From the NCBI RefSeq assembly GCF_003049705.1, contig NZ_PIRF01000001.1, positions 62,001 to 126,000 on the forward strand: a DNA stretch of 64,000 nt, read 5' to 3'. The position numbers and the translations under genes were made by a program. Positions 26,202 to 35,530 of the stretch are shown in pieces. The notes beneath the pieces are model-generated. The model searched no databases, was not told where the DNA came from, and saw only the letters and a list, made by a program, of their open reading frames with translations. Numbering within the stretch: position 1 is the first letter of the stretch; each line of letters starts with the position of its first letter. Source of the DNA: Campylobacter concisus. Its GTDB lineage: Bacteria; Campylobacterota; Campylobacteria; Campylobacterales; Campylobacteraceae.

Positions 26202-27122
26202 ATGCAAACTATACTTTTAATGATATTTCAAGTAGTCGTTATCGTTTTGGTAGCTCCTTTGTTTGATGGTATGGCAAGAAAACTAAGAGCTAGACTTCAA
26301 TCAAAACAAGGTAGCGATTTCTTTCAAACATATCGCGACATTATAAAACTATTTAGAAGAGGAAGAACCGTGCCTGAGTGCTCACACTGGGTATTTAGAT
26401 GGGCTCCATTTTTCCTTTTTGCAACTTCAGCTGCAGTATTAGCTGCTATACCTATAACATATAGCAAAGACACTGTTTTTGGAGCATATTCAGATATATT
26501 TGTGATCCTTTATCTTGGCGCATTGCTTAGATTTGTATTTGGTGCAGCTTCAATGGATAGCGGCAACCCATTTGCAGCAACAGGCGGCGGTAGGGAGCAA
26601 ATGCTTGGCGTATATGTCGAGCCAGTTATGATCATGTGCCTAATCGTAGTAATGCTTGCAGCTAAAACATCAAATTTAATTGAGATCCAAGAGATGGTAA
26701 AAACTGGCGTTATCGGATATCAAATCCCAAGCTTTGCCGTAGCTTCTATCGCATTTTTATGGTGCATGTATGTTGAAACTGGCAGAAAACCATTTGACGT
26801 AGCTGAAGCTGAGCAAGAGCTTCAAGAAGGCTTACTTGGCGAGTATGCAGGTAGCGACCTTGGTTTAGTTCAAGCATCACTTATATTAAAACAGTTTGCT
26901 ATGATCGGACTTTTCCTAACTATATTTGAGCCATGGAATTTTAGCAATCCTTTCTTAGCTATTATCGTTTTTGTGATAAAAACTGGAGTATTTTACGTAG
27001 CGGCTGTCTTTATAGATAACTTTGGCCCACGCTTTAAAATGACTTCATCTTTACGCAAAAATGCACTTGGTGCACTTGCTATCTCGTTTGTTGCACTAAC
27101 ACTTTATGTAGTAGGAGTGTGA
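26202..27122 (+). CDS. hyfC: Hydrogenase membrane subunit HyfC
   Basis: A 306-residue NuoH-like protein with eight helices and the conserved cytoplasmic loops (RARLQSKQGSDFFQTYRDIIKLF; ETGRKPFDVAEAEQELQEG). It connects the catalytic arm to the ion-pumping arm. The start follows AGGAGACGAAA, nine bases after hyfB ends; hyfE follows after one base. Confidence 0.92.
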   Translation: MQTILLMIFQVVVIVLVAPLFDGMARKLRARLQSKQGSDFFQTYRDIIKLFRRGRTVPECSHWVFRWAPFFLFATSAAVLAAIPITYSKDTVFGAYSDIFVILYLGALLRFVFGAASMDSGNPFAATGGGREQMLGVYVEPVMIMCLIVVMLAAKTSNLIEIQEMVKTGVIGYQIPSFAVASIAFLWCMYVETGRKPFDVAEAEQELQEGLLGEYAGSDLGLVQASLILKQFAMIGLFLTIFEPWNFSNPFLAIIVFVIKTGVFYVAAVFIDNFGPRFKMTSSLRKNALGALAISFVALTLYVVGV

Positions 27123-27123
27123 G

Positions 27124-27768
27124 ATGCAAACACTTGATATTTTAGCCATTTGCATGATCGTAACTTCGCTTGCGGTTTTTGGTCTTAGAAGCTTAAAACT
27201 CTCAATCATCGCTTATGCGATTGAGACACTACTTTTAGTTAGCATATTTTTCTTGCTATCTGAGAAATTTAACGCCGAGCAGCTCAAAACTTGGGCGATC
27301 GTTGCATTTTTTACCAAAGTTTTGCTTGTGCCAGGAATTTTATTCTGGCTTATCAAAAAACTTGGCGTAGTTAGTGAAGATGAGCCAGTTGGTGGATTTT
27401 TTGTAAGTCCTATTATTGCTATGGGATTTTCTCTAGCTCTTTCAATGAGTATCCACCCAATATTTTTAAAATTCTCTCTTATCAAAGAAGAGATCATGTT
27501 AATCGCGGCTGGAACGGTCTTTATGATGGGAATTTTTGGCTTTATGCTAAGAAATTCATTTATAAAACAAATTCTAGCTTACTGCTTGTTTGAAAACGGT
27601 ATCCACCTAAGCCTTGCTCTAATGGCTTATAACTCACATGAGTTAGTCGAGCTTGGAATTTTAACAGATGCAATATTTGCCGTTATCATCATGAGCGTCT
27701 TAGCGATTAGATTTTATAAAGCTTATGATAGCTTAGATACTTCTAAAGCTTCAAATTTAAGGGGTTAG
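27124..27768 (+). CDS. hyfE: Hydrogenase membrane subunit HyfE
   Basis: A 214-residue membrane protein with about seven helices. The C-terminal part (GFMLRNSFIKQILAYCLFENG) is NuoK-like and bears the helix Glu of that family. It belongs to the HyfE group. It follows hyfC directly; no hyfD gene lies between them, in contrast to the E. coli order hyfC-hyfD-hyfE. Confidence 0.88.
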   Translation: MQTLDILAICMIVTSLAVFGLRSLKLSIIAYAIETLLLVSIFFLLSEKFNAEQLKTWAIVAFFTKVLLVPGILFWLIKKLGVVSEDEPVGGFFVSPIIAMGFSLALSMSIHPIFLKFSLIKEEIMLIAAGTVFMMGIFGFMLRNSFIKQILAYCLFENGIHLSLALMAYNSHELVELGILTDAIFAVIIMSVLAIRFYKAYDSLDTSKASNLRG

Positions 27769-27770
27769 AG

Positions 27771-29252
27771 ATGGATAGTTTAGCTTTAATACTTATCTTA
27801 CCGCTCCTTGGTGCTTTGGTCTTGTTTTTGAGTCCTAAAAATTATGCGGTATTAAGCGGACTTCACGTTTTGTTTTCTGCTGCGACATCGGTGGCTTTAC
27901 TTAACAATGTTCTTAAAGTCTTAAGTAGCGGAACTTTTTATAGTTTTGATAAATTTTTGTTTTTAGATAGCTTAGGCTGTGTTTTCTTGGTACTTATAGC
28001 AGTAACTGGATTTATAGTAAATTTCTACTCTATCCACTACATGAGATGGGAGCTTGAAGATGGGCACATCCACTTAAGTGATCTTAAAAAATATTATGCA
28101 TTAAGCCATGTATTTATCTTTACAATGACTTTAAGCGTTATTTGCAACAACGTTGCGTTTATGTGGGCAGCTATCGAGGCCACAACTCTTGCTTCAGTAT
28201 TTTTGGTCGCTATTCACAAAGATCAAAAATCAACAGAAAGTGGCTATAAATACATTGTTCTTTGCTCAATCGGTCTAGCATTTGCACTTTATGCGACTGT
28301 TCTTTTATATTCAGCCACATTTAGCACTCTAGGAGATGGCGAAGCTTCTATGCTATTTTCAAGCATAATGGCAAACGCTAAAAATTTAAACCCAGATGCA
28401 GCAAAACTTATCTTTGTATTTGCTCTAATTGGTTTTGGCACAAAAGCTGGTCTCGCGCCAACTCACACTTGGCTACCAGACGTTCACGCTGAAGGTCCAG
28501 CACCTATCTCAGCTTTGCTTTCAGGTGTACTTTTAAAATGTGCGATGCTAGCACTTTTGAGATACTATGCTATCACAGCTCAAGCTGTTGGATTTAGCTT
28601 TGTTGAGGGCATAATGATCGTTTCAGGAACTATCACTCTTTTTGTAGCGGGATTTTTCCTAATCAGACAACACAATGTAAAAAGAATGTTTGCGTACCAC
28701 TCAATTGTTCATATGGGTGTTATCGCATTTGCACTTGGTGTTGGCGGTAAATTTGGTCTATTTGCAGCGATATTTCACTGCTTGGCTCACAGCTTTACTA
28801 AAGCTCTTGCGTTTTGCTCAACCGGCAACATAGCAAGAATTTATGGCCACAAAGATATGAGCAAGATGGGCGGCATGGTTAAGATCGCACCGATCACCAC
28901 TATAATGTTTGGCGCGGCTGTTTGCTCACTAGTTGGTGTTCCAGCATTTGCTATATTTGTTAGCGAATATAACGTCTTTGTAGGAGCTATCACAAGTGGT
29001 CAATACATCGCAGTTGCGCTATTTGCTATTGCACTTGCAGTTATTTTCATAGCTGACTTTGCACACTTTAACATGGCAAGCTTTGGCGAGCCAAAAGGTG
29101 TGGTTGTTCATAATAAAGAGATGAGTTTGTTAGAGAATTTACCTCTTATAGCACTTTGTGCCCTTATCATAATCTTTGGCGTATGGCACGTAGATAGCTT
29201 TTATACGCTAGTAGATAACGGTGTTAATATAATGATGGGAGCTTTAAAATGA
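27771..29252 (+). CDS. hyfF: Hydrogenase membrane subunit HyfF
   Basis: A 493-residue NuoL/M/N-like protein with about 14 helices. Key segments are AAIEATTLASVFLVAIH near residue 135, GTKAGLAPTHTWLPDVHAEGPAPISALLSG near 225 and FAYHSIVHMG near 305. It is the second antiporter-like subunit of the complex. Its stop overlaps the hyfG start by four bases (ATGA). Confidence 0.92.
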   Translation: MDSLALILILPLLGALVLFLSPKNYAVLSGLHVLFSAATSVALLNNVLKVLSSGTFYSFDKFLFLDSLGCVFLVLIAVTGFIVNFYSIHYMRWELEDGHIHLSDLKKYYALSHVFIFTMTLSVICNNVAFMWAAIEATTLASVFLVAIHKDQKSTESGYKYIVLCSIGLAFALYATVLLYSATFSTLGDGEASMLFSSIMANAKNLNPDAAKLIFVFALIGFGTKAGLAPTHTWLPDVHAEGPAPISALLSGVLLKCAMLALLRYYAITAQAVGFSFVEGIMIVSGTITLFVAGFFLIRQHNVKRMFAYHSIVHMGVIAFALGVGGKFGLFAAIFHCLAHSFTKALAFCSTGNIARIYGHKDMSKMGGMVKIAPITTIMFGAAVCSLVGVPAFAIFVSEYNVFVGAITSGQYIAVALFAIALAVIFIADFAHFNMASFGEPKGVVVHNKEMSLLENLPLIALCALIIIFGVWHVDSFYTLVDNGVNIMMGALK

Positions 29253-30985
29253 GAGGCGATAAATTTATAGAAATCCTAAAAACCAAGGTAAAAATTTTAG
29301 AAGTAACTCGTCAAGCAGACGATCAAATCACAGTTTTGGTTGATAGAAACGATCTTCCACTAGCTGTTAAAACGCTTTATTATGATATTGGCGGCTTCAT
29401 AAGCACGATGATACCAAATGACGAGCGCCAGATAAATGGCAGTTTTGCGCTTTATTATGCTCTTTCAATGGAAGGTAGCAAGATGACTGAAGCGGATGAT
29501 TTTGCAGCTGAGGATAAGTGCTTTATCACTGTTAAAACGCTTATCCCAGGAAGCGATCCGACATTCCCATCAGTTACCCCGCTAGTGCCAGCTTGTGTTT
29601 GGTATGAAAGAGAAGCTTATGATATGTTTGGTTTGGTAGCCGAAGGTTTGCCTGATAAAAGGCGTCTAGTTTTAAGTGATGACTGGCCAGACGGACTTCA
29701 TCCACTTAGAAAAGATGCGATGGATTATCGCTACCGCCCTGATCCGGTTGACCATAGAGATGAGCCTGATTCTGAATTTTTGTTTCCAACAGGTGATGCA
29801 GTAGTTGATGTGCCACTTGGACCACTACATATTACTTCAGATGAGCCAGGTCACTTTAGACTTTTCTGTGACGGCGACGAGATCATCGATGCTGACTACC
29901 GCCTCTTTTATCAACACCGCGGTATGGAAAAGCTAGCTGAAAACAGAATGAACTATGATCAAATGGGCTATCTTGCAGAGCGCGTTTGTGGAATTTGTGG
30001 TTATGCTCACGCTATCGCTTGTATCGAAGCAGCAGAAAAAGCTATCAAGCTTGAAATTCCACTAAGAGCTCAAGCTATACGTGTCATCTGTCTTGAGATC
30101 GAGCGTCTTCATAGCCACCTTTTAAATATCGGTCTAGCTTGTGAGGTCACTGGTAACTATAATGCGTTTATGCACATCTTTAGGGTTCGTGAGTACTCTA
30201 TGGAGCTAGCTCAACTAGTAACTGGAGGACGTAAAACATACGGCAACGTCGTTATGGGTGGCTTAAGACGTGATATGACAAACCAAGAGATCAAAAAAGG
30301 CATCGAGATCATTAACAAACTTGACGTTCAAATTTCAGAAATTTGGGACGCAGTTATGGAGGATAAACGTCAAATCGGTCGCTGGAAAGGTGTGGGTATC
30401 CTAGATCGCCAAATAGCACGTGACTTTAGCCCAGTTGGTCCAAATATGAGAGGCTCTGGCTTTAAACGTGATAACCGCTACGATCACCCATACGACTTCT
30501 TTAAACAGATAGAATTTGAAGTAGCAGTTGAGCATGGTTGCGACGTTTTTGCTCGCGAGATGGTTAGATATAAAGAGTTAAAAAGCTCTATCCACATCAT
30601 CCGCCAATGCTTTGAGCTAATGCCTCAAACTCCGATCATGATCGATCCTGTGACTATGATCAAACCTGAGAATTTTGCACTTGGTCATGATGAAGCACCA
30701 CGTGGCGAGAATGTTCACTGGATCATGCAAGGCAGCGCTCAAAAAGTGTATCGCTGGAGATGCAGAGCTGCAACATATAACAACTGGCCAAGCCTAAGAT
30801 ATCAATTCAGAGGCAACAACATAAGTGACGCTGCGCTTATCGTTTGCTCACTTGACCCTTGCTACTCATGTACAGAGCGTGTTACATTAGTCGATGTAAG
30901 GACTAAAAAGAGCAAAATTTTAACAGAAAAAGACCTTAAAAAATTCTGTCAAGATGGCGGGGTTAGTAAAAAGGATTTAAGATGA
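29249..30985 (+). CDS. hyfG: [NiFe] hydrogenase large subunit HyfG
   Basis: A 578-residue group 4 hydrogenase large subunit: an N-terminal NuoC-like domain fused to the NiFe-binding domain. Nickel ligands are RVCGICGYAH (residues 245-254) and DPCYSC (536-541). After CTER (541-544) there is a 34-residue tail; in E. coli HycE the HycI protease cuts after the equivalent Arg, and a hycI gene is present downstream. It evolves or oxidises H2. It overlaps hyfF and hyfH. Confidence 0.94.
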   Translation: MRGDKFIEILKTKVKILEVTRQADDQITVLVDRNDLPLAVKTLYYDIGGFISTMIPNDERQINGSFALYYALSMEGSKMTEADDFAAEDKCFITVKTLIPGSDPTFPSVTPLVPACVWYEREAYDMFGLVAEGLPDKRRLVLSDDWPDGLHPLRKDAMDYRYRPDPVDHRDEPDSEFLFPTGDAVVDVPLGPLHITSDEPGHFRLFCDGDEIIDADYRLFYQHRGMEKLAENRMNYDQMGYLAERVCGICGYAHAIACIEAAEKAIKLEIPLRAQAIRVICLEIERLHSHLLNIGLACEVTGNYNAFMHIFRVREYSMELAQLVTGGRKTYGNVVMGGLRRDMTNQEIKKGIEIINKLDVQISEIWDAVMEDKRQIGRWKGVGILDRQIARDFSPVGPNMRGSGFKRDNRYDHPYDFFKQIEFEVAVEHGCDVFAREMVRYKELKSSIHIIRQCFELMPQTPIMIDPVTMIKPENFALGHDEAPRGENVHWIMQGSAQKVYRWRCRAATYNNWPSLRYQFRGNNISDAALIVCSLDPCYSCTERVTLVDVRTKKSKILTEKDLKKFCQDGGVSKKDLR

Positions 30986-31521
30986 TGAAGTTATTTGACA
31001 TCACAGAAAAATATGGAAAGGCGACATACGCCTATCCATTTGAGCCATATATTGTTCCTGAAAATTTCCGTGGTCAGCCAAACTATACATACGATCTTTG
31101 CATAGGTTGTGCAGCTTGCGGTATCGCTTGTCCTAGTAACGCGATAGAGCTTAAGATGAACGATGAGCAAACAAAGCTTGTTTGGGAATTTGACTGCGGG
31201 CGCTGCATATTTTGCGGTCGCTGCGATGAGGTTTGCCCAACTGGAGCTGTAAGGCTTAGCGATAGCTTTGAGCTTGCGGTTAAATTTGACAAGAGTGCTC
31301 TTATACAAAGAGGCGAGCTTGAGATGCAAACTTGCAAATGCTGCGGCAAGCCATTTACGCCAAAAAGGCTTATAAATTTCACACTTGAAAAGCTTGGCAC
31401 TGCAAATTTACTCCCAGGCAGACTTGAAGAGGCAAAAGACTACCTTTATATCTGCCCAGAGTGCAAGAAAAATCAATCTGCTGAGAGGCTAACAAAAGGC
31501 ATTGAGGAGGCTATAAAATGA
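30982..31521 (+). CDS. hyfH: Hydrogenase ferredoxin subunit HyfH
   Basis: A 179-residue NuoI-like subunit with two [4Fe-4S] sites (CIGCAACGIACPS and CGRCIFCGRCDEVCPT, about residues 40-85). A C-terminal extension carries a zinc-ribbon-like pair, CKCCGKPF and CPECKK, as in HycF/HyfH. It passes electrons between HyfI and HyfA. It overlaps both neighbours by four bases. Confidence 0.92.
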   Translation: MMKLFDITEKYGKATYAYPFEPYIVPENFRGQPNYTYDLCIGCAACGIACPSNAIELKMNDEQTKLVWEFDCGRCIFCGRCDEVCPTGAVRLSDSFELAVKFDKSALIQRGELEMQTCKCCGKPFTPKRLINFTLEKLGTANLLPGRLEEAKDYLYICPECKKNQSAERLTKGIEEAIK

Positions 31522-32342
31522 GTCTATATCAAGTCCCAGAGGACATAAAAACAGCAAATGATCTAACTGCAAAGCTAGAGCATCTAAAAAATATCAAAAG
31601 AAGCTTTAGCGTTTATAGGATCGACTGCGGAAGCTGCAACGGCTGTGAGATAGAAATTTTTGCAGCTATTACACCTATGTGGGATCCTGAGCGTTTTGGT
31701 TTTAAGCTTGTAGCAAACCCAAGACACGCTGATATTTTGCTCTGCACCGGTCCTGTAACAAGGCAGATGTATTATCCGCTTCTTCGTGCTTATGAGGCGA
31801 CTCCAGATCCTAAGATCGTAGTTGCTCTTGGTGCGTGCGGAAGCAGTGGCGGAATTTTCCACGACGCTTATAGCGTTTGGGGTGGCATTGATAAGATAAT
31901 CCCAGTCGATGTCTATATCCCAGGCTGTCCTCCACATCCAGCAAGCATTATTTACGGCCTTGGCATGGCTCTTGGTATCATCGATCAAAAACTTCATAAA
32001 AAAAGCTATGAAGAAGATAATACATTGCCGCCTTCAGTTGAGAAGTCAGTCATAGGCGATATTTTATTTGAGCGTGACTTACAAGCTGAAAGCAGAAGGC
32101 TAATGAGCTATATCTTTGGTAGAATCCTTTTTGAAAAATATATGAATGCTATCAAATGTTCAAAAGATGTTCATGACCCAAGCATTTCAAGAGAGGCTGT
32201 GCTTACAGCTATCAAAAAAGAGGAAGATCCTAGATATGCTGAGTGCATGGGGCTTTTGCATAATGATGTCTATCTAAAATATGCAAAAGCTGATAAAAGC
32301 TTTGCGATAGACGTTGATAGCGAGGTTTGGAGTAAAAGATGA
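31518..32342 (+). CDS. hyfI: [NiFe] hydrogenase small subunit HyfI
   Basis: A 274-residue NuoB-like subunit. The proximal cluster ligands are CGSCNGC (37, 40, 43), GACGSSGG near residue 107 and CPGCPPHP near 136. It transfers electrons to and from the NiFe site of HyfG. Like the NuoB family it lacks the Tat signal of uptake hydrogenases, consistent with a cytoplasmic-facing complex. Overlaps hyfH and hycH by four bases each. Confidence 0.93.
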   Translation: MSLYQVPEDIKTANDLTAKLEHLKNIKRSFSVYRIDCGSCNGCEIEIFAAITPMWDPERFGFKLVANPRHADILLCTGPVTRQMYYPLLRAYEATPDPKIVVALGACGSSGGIFHDAYSVWGGIDKIIPVDVYIPGCPPHPASIIYGLGMALGIIDQKLHKKSYEEDNTLPPSVEKSVIGDILFERDLQAESRRLMSYIFGRILFEKYMNAIKCSKDVHDPSISREAVLTAIKKEEDPRYAECMGLLHNDVYLKYAKADKSFAIDVDSEVWSKR

Positions 32343-32683
32343 TACAAGTTTATAAGCTTACAAAAAGGCATATGGACGACAACGATAAGCTTCCACGCGA
32401 GCTAAAGGAGATAAAAGTTTTCTCCACTTGCGTGGGACACGGCGTTGGCACGATAGACTTTAGCGAGAAAATTTTAGAGCTAAGCGATGAGGAATTTGAC
32501 GAGATGATCAAAAACTCAGGCGAATATGTGAAATTTAAGATCGGAAATTTAAGCAAATATTTTGAAGTTGAAATTTTTGCCGAGCATATCGCTAAACTCT
32601 TGCCGCAGCTTTGTGAGTGTAAGCTTAAAGAAATTTTGGCAAATTTAAAAGAGGGTTATATCGTGCTTAGGAAGGACTTTTGA
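32339..32683 (+). CDS. hycH: Formate hydrogenlyase maturation protein HycH
   Basis: A 114-residue soluble protein of the HycH family, a little shorter than the E. coli protein. It contains STCVGHGVGTIDFSEKIL near residue 30, characteristic of the family. HycH acts in maturation of the large subunit. It overlaps hyfI and hycI, so it is tightly coupled to the structural genes. Confidence 0.8.
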   Translation: MIQVYKLTKRHMDDNDKLPRELKEIKVFSTCVGHGVGTIDFSEKILELSDEEFDEMIKNSGEYVKFKIGNLSKYFEVEIFAEHIAKLLPQLCECKLKEILANLKEGYIVLRKDF

Positions 32684-33129
32684 TGAAAAAAGCCATCCTT
32701 TGCATCGGTAATCCTATGCGTGGCGATGATGATGTGGGCAATGAAGTAGGCCGCATCGTAGAAGCTGAGCTAAAAGAGTGGAAGGTCTTTTTTGGGCAAG
32801 ATGTGCCTGAGAATGAATTCTCAGCTATTAGAGAATTTGCGCCTGATATCTTGATAGTAGTCGATGCGATGAGCGGCTTTGATGAGGATAAGATAGAGTT
32901 TTTTGACCTAAGTGACGATAGAGACTACATCTACTCAACTCACAATCTACCAACTCCAGTACTTTTAAGCTATTTGCGTAAAATTTGCCCAAAGACGCTT
33001 TTTCTTGGCATTAGCGTCTTGCTCGAAAATGTCTTAAATTTCGAAGAAGGACTAAGCGAGCAGGCTAAAAAAAGTGCCAGAAAAGCATTTTTAAGAATTG
33101 TAGAGATTGATAAAAATTTAGTCGGTTAA
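32680..33129 (+). CDS. hycI: Hydrogenase maturation endopeptidase HycI
   Basis: A 149-residue protease of the HycI/HyaD family. It has the N-terminal CIGNPMRGDDDVG motif, the family's nickel-sensing Asp, and a central VVDAMSGF and STHNLPTPVLL with the conserved His. It removes the C-terminal tail of HyfG after nickel insertion. Last gene of the hyf unit; its TAA lies within the left arm of a terminator. Confidence 0.9.
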   Translation: MMKKAILCIGNPMRGDDDVGNEVGRIVEAELKEWKVFFGQDVPENEFSAIREFAPDILIVVDAMSGFDEDKIEFFDLSDDRDYIYSTHNLPTPVLLSYLRKICPKTLFLGISVLLENVLNFEEGLSEQAKKSARKAFLRIVEIDKNLVG

Positions 33130-33151
33130 ATTTAGCAAATAGCTAAATTTA
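33127..33151 (+). terminator. hyf operon terminator
   Basis: TAAATTTAGC (33127-33136) and GCTAAATTTA (33142-33151) pair over 10 bases with a five-base loop, followed by GTCTTTTTA. It starts at the hycI stop codon. AT-rich, so read-through into focA is plausible. Confidence 0.65.
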
Positions 33152-33245
33152 GTCTTTTTAGTTGCTAAAGGCAAAATTTGCTTTTAACCGCAAGCAGTGA
33201 TTTGACTTTAGTGATTTTGCAAAGTGTTAAACTTTGGTCGCAAAG

Positions 33246-33260
33246 ATGAGCTTGGCTCAT
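33246..33260 (+). promoter_or_regulatory. Palindrome in the focA leader
   Basis: ATGAGC-TTG-GCTCAT is a perfect six-pair dyad 20 bases before the focA ribosome binding site (AGGAG, 33281). It could be an operator half or an RNA hairpin affecting focA translation. No protein is known to bind it. Confidence 0.35.
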
Positions 33261-33291
33261 GTGCGAGATTGAAAATAAAAAGGAGAATGTG

Positions 33292-34158
33292 ATGTTAAAT
33301 CCGGCAGAAACCGCTCAAGCGGTCTCAAGCTCTATGGAGCATAAGGCTCATATGCCGCTTACTAGTATTATCTTCCTTGCTATCATGGCTGGAGCTGCTA
33401 TTGCTATGGGTGATATTTTCTGGGCTCACTCGACAGTTGGTATGGCTGAAAATCAGTCTATTGGTCTTTCAAATTTTATCGGCGGTATCACATTTAGCTG
33501 TGGTCTTATGATGGTTGTCTTTTATGGCGGACATCTTTTTACAAGCTCAGTTTTAAGCGGCGTTAGCGCATATGAAGGAAAGCTAAAACTAGGTAAGACT
33601 ATCGGATACTGGGCTATCGTTTGGATATTTAACTTCGTTGGCGGCGCACTGATTGCTTATATGTACTACTACTCAGGCTTGCCACTAAAGTATGATGGCT
33701 ACATCTTGCAGCACTTTATACCAGCTGGCATTGGCAAGATCACAGCACCATTTCATGAGCTATTTATCCGCGGAATTTTTTGTAATGTCTTTGTTTGTAT
33801 GTCTATTTGGACTGCGACAAGCGAGAGCAATCTATCTGGTAAATTCTTTGCCATTATGTGGATGATCGGCGCATTTGTGGCTTGCTCAATGGAGCACTGC
33901 GTGGCAAATATGTTCATAATCACTGAAGCCATCATCTCAAAAGCTCACTATATAGCAGCAAACGGCGGAGATATCGCTGCTGCAGCTGCGGCTCTAGGAC
34001 ATGGTATTACGGCTGAAAAACTAGAAGTTTTAAACTGGGGAAATTTCATCGGTAAAAACTTAGTTCCAGTTACACTTGGTAATATCTGTGGCGGACTTTT
34101 CTTTGTTGGTTTAGTTGGCTTTATGGCTAATAAATTTGATATGAAGAAAAAAGCTTAA
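33292..34158 (+). CDS. focA: Formate channel FocA (formate/nitrite transporter family)
   Basis: A 288-residue pentameric channel protein with six helices. It has GGHLFTSSVLSG around residue 80, the GIFCNVFVCM segment and SMEHCVANMF near 195, whose His is the gating residue equivalent to His209 of E. coli FocA. An upstream GTG/ATG frame begins at 33259, but AGGAG seven bases before the ATG at 33292 fixes the start. Next to hyf it probably supplies or exports formate; nitrite transport (NirC-type) is less likely from context. Confidence 0.9.
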   Translation: MLNPAETAQAVSSSMEHKAHMPLTSIIFLAIMAGAAIAMGDIFWAHSTVGMAENQSIGLSNFIGGITFSCGLMMVVFYGGHLFTSSVLSGVSAYEGKLKLGKTIGYWAIVWIFNFVGGALIAYMYYYSGLPLKYDGYILQHFIPAGIGKITAPFHELFIRGIFCNVFVCMSIWTATSESNLSGKFFAIMWMIGAFVACSMEHCVANMFIITEAIISKAHYIAANGGDIAAAAAALGHGITAEKLEVLNWGNFIGKNLVPVTLGNICGGLFFVGLVGFMANKFDMKKKA

Positions 34159-34165
34159 AAATTTT

Positions 34166-34191
34166 TAGTCTTTGCTTTTTGGCAAAGACTA
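34166..34191. terminator. focA terminator (probably bidirectional)
   Basis: TAGTCTTTGC (34166-34175) and GCAAAGACTA (34182-34191) form a perfect 10-pair stem with a TTTTTG loop, seven bases after the focA stop. The convergent regulator gene ends at 34239. Confidence 0.85.
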
Positions 34192-34238
34192 ATCCTCTAA
34201 GGCTACTCTTTGCTAGCCATTATAAAAATTTTTGATTT

Positions 34239-34877
34239 TTAGTTTGTGTAACTTTCGAGCTTTTCGTAATCTATGATCAAAAACTCATGTGGCGTTATTT
34301 TTCTTATGATGTCGTTTTTTATAAGCTCATTAAAGGCAGTTGAAGCGCTTTGGCGTTTGAGCCCCACAAAGCTTGAGAGCACCTTTAGAGAAAATGGCAA
34401 AAATATGTAGTGATATCCATTTTGCTTTAGATCCTGCTCCTTTGCAAGCTCGATCAAAAAATTTGCAATCCTGCCTTTTGCATCTTCAAAAAGTATGGAT
34501 TTTATGATTTGGCGTTGCACGATAATGGCGTTTAACGCCGCTTTTAAAATTTCATCTACAACATTTACATTTGATAAAATTTCACTTATTTCGCTTAAGT
34601 TTATGGAGTAAATTTTTGCATCTTCTAAAATTTCAAAAGCGCAGTTATCATCAAGAACAGCAATGTTATTTGCTTCCAAACGGTAAAGGATAAATTCTTC
34701 CCCATCTTCAAAAAACGAAAGCTTTGCACAGCCGCTTTTTAAAATGATGATCTTGATCTCTTCTGCGTAGATGATGCTTGTTTTTGGAAGGTTTTTGTAC
34801 TCAAATTTATCAAGCTCGGATTGAGTTAGGATATCTAAAATTTGTGTTTGCAAAAGGCCTAAACGTGACTTTTTCAT
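34239..34877 (-). CDS. Crp/Fnr-family transcription regulator
   Basis: A 212-residue regulator with an N-terminal cyclic-nucleotide-like beta-roll and a C-terminal HTH (LKVLSSFVGLKRQSASTAFNELIK, about 165-190). Only two Cys (50 and 79) are present, so it lacks the four-Cys iron-sulfur site of Fnr; the effector is unknown. GGGAGA precedes the ATG. Lying convergent to hyf-focA, it is a candidate regulator of that operon, and a Crp/Fnr-shaped dyad is present upstream of hyf. Control is inferred, not shown. Confidence 0.85.
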   Translation of the reverse strand: MKKSRLGLLQTQILDILTQSELDKFEYKNLPKTSIIYAEEIKIIILKSGCAKLSFFEDGEEFILYRLEANNIAVLDDNCAFEILEDAKIYSINLSEISEILSNVNVVDEILKAALNAIIVQRQIIKSILFEDAKGRIANFLIELAKEQDLKQNGYHYIFLPFSLKVLSSFVGLKRQSASTAFNELIKNDIIRKITPHEFLIIDYEKLESYTN

Positions 34878-35025
34878 GATTCTCCCAAAAAATGTATAGG
34901 GCCTGATTTTACTTCACAAAGCATTTAAAGAAGTTGAAAAATATTGCTTTTAGTTTAAGAATTTCAATAATTTTTAAAAGTAGTATTAATTTTTTAATTT
35001 GGTTGCATAAATCGCAACCAAATTT

Positions 35026-35439
35026 TTAAAATCCATGAAGCTGTTTTAGTTTCTCATCGATTGGCTTTTTAAGTCCATCTTTCGTTACGCTTACGTAAGT
35101 TGCAGTAGCGCTAGTAACGTGTATAGTCTCTCTAAAGCCACCGTCATTTAGCCTAAGTGCAGTCACTTCTATTTGCGTTGTTATCGAAGTTTTGCCAACA
35201 GAGATGATTTTAGCGTAGCAGCTTAGCACATCGCCAACAAAAACTGGTTGCTTAAATATGATCTCTTTCATAGAAATTGTCACAACGCGTTCGGGAGAAA
35301 TTTCTCTTGCGGCTTGTGCACCTGCAAGGTCGATCTGACTCATTATCCAACCGCCAAATATATTTCCAGCCGAGTTTGTATCTTTTGGCAGCATGACTTG
35401 TTTTATGCGCGGCTCACCAAAATCTTTTAAAATATCCAT
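35026..35439 (-). CDS. Acyl-CoA thioesterase, YciA-type hotdog fold
   Basis: A 137-residue hotdog-fold protein. MLPKDTNSAGNIFGGWIMSQIDLAGA (17-42) is the YciA/acyl-CoA thioester hydrolase signature with the catalytic Asn and Asp of the family; HVTSATATYVSV is the last strand. It hydrolyses acyl-CoAs. It is a single gene divergent from ciaB. Confidence 0.88.
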   Translation of the reverse strand: MDILKDFGEPRIKQVMLPKDTNSAGNIFGGWIMSQIDLAGAQAAREISPERVVTISMKEIIFKQPVFVGDVLSCYAKIISVGKTSITTQIEVTALRLNDGGFRETIHVTSATATYVSVTKDGLKKPIDEKLKQLHGF

Positions 35440-35530
35440 TTTTTGCCTTTTAGATGTTAAAATTTTTGGTTGATTGTAGCAAATTTTAATGGCTTTATGC
35501 TAAAATCTTGCAACTTCAGGGGATGAAAAT

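Noticed and set aside
33259-33291. Upstream extension of FocA (11 extra residues)
   Set aside because: AGGAG is correctly placed for the ATG at 33292, and the extra residues are hydrophilic and unlike the family start.
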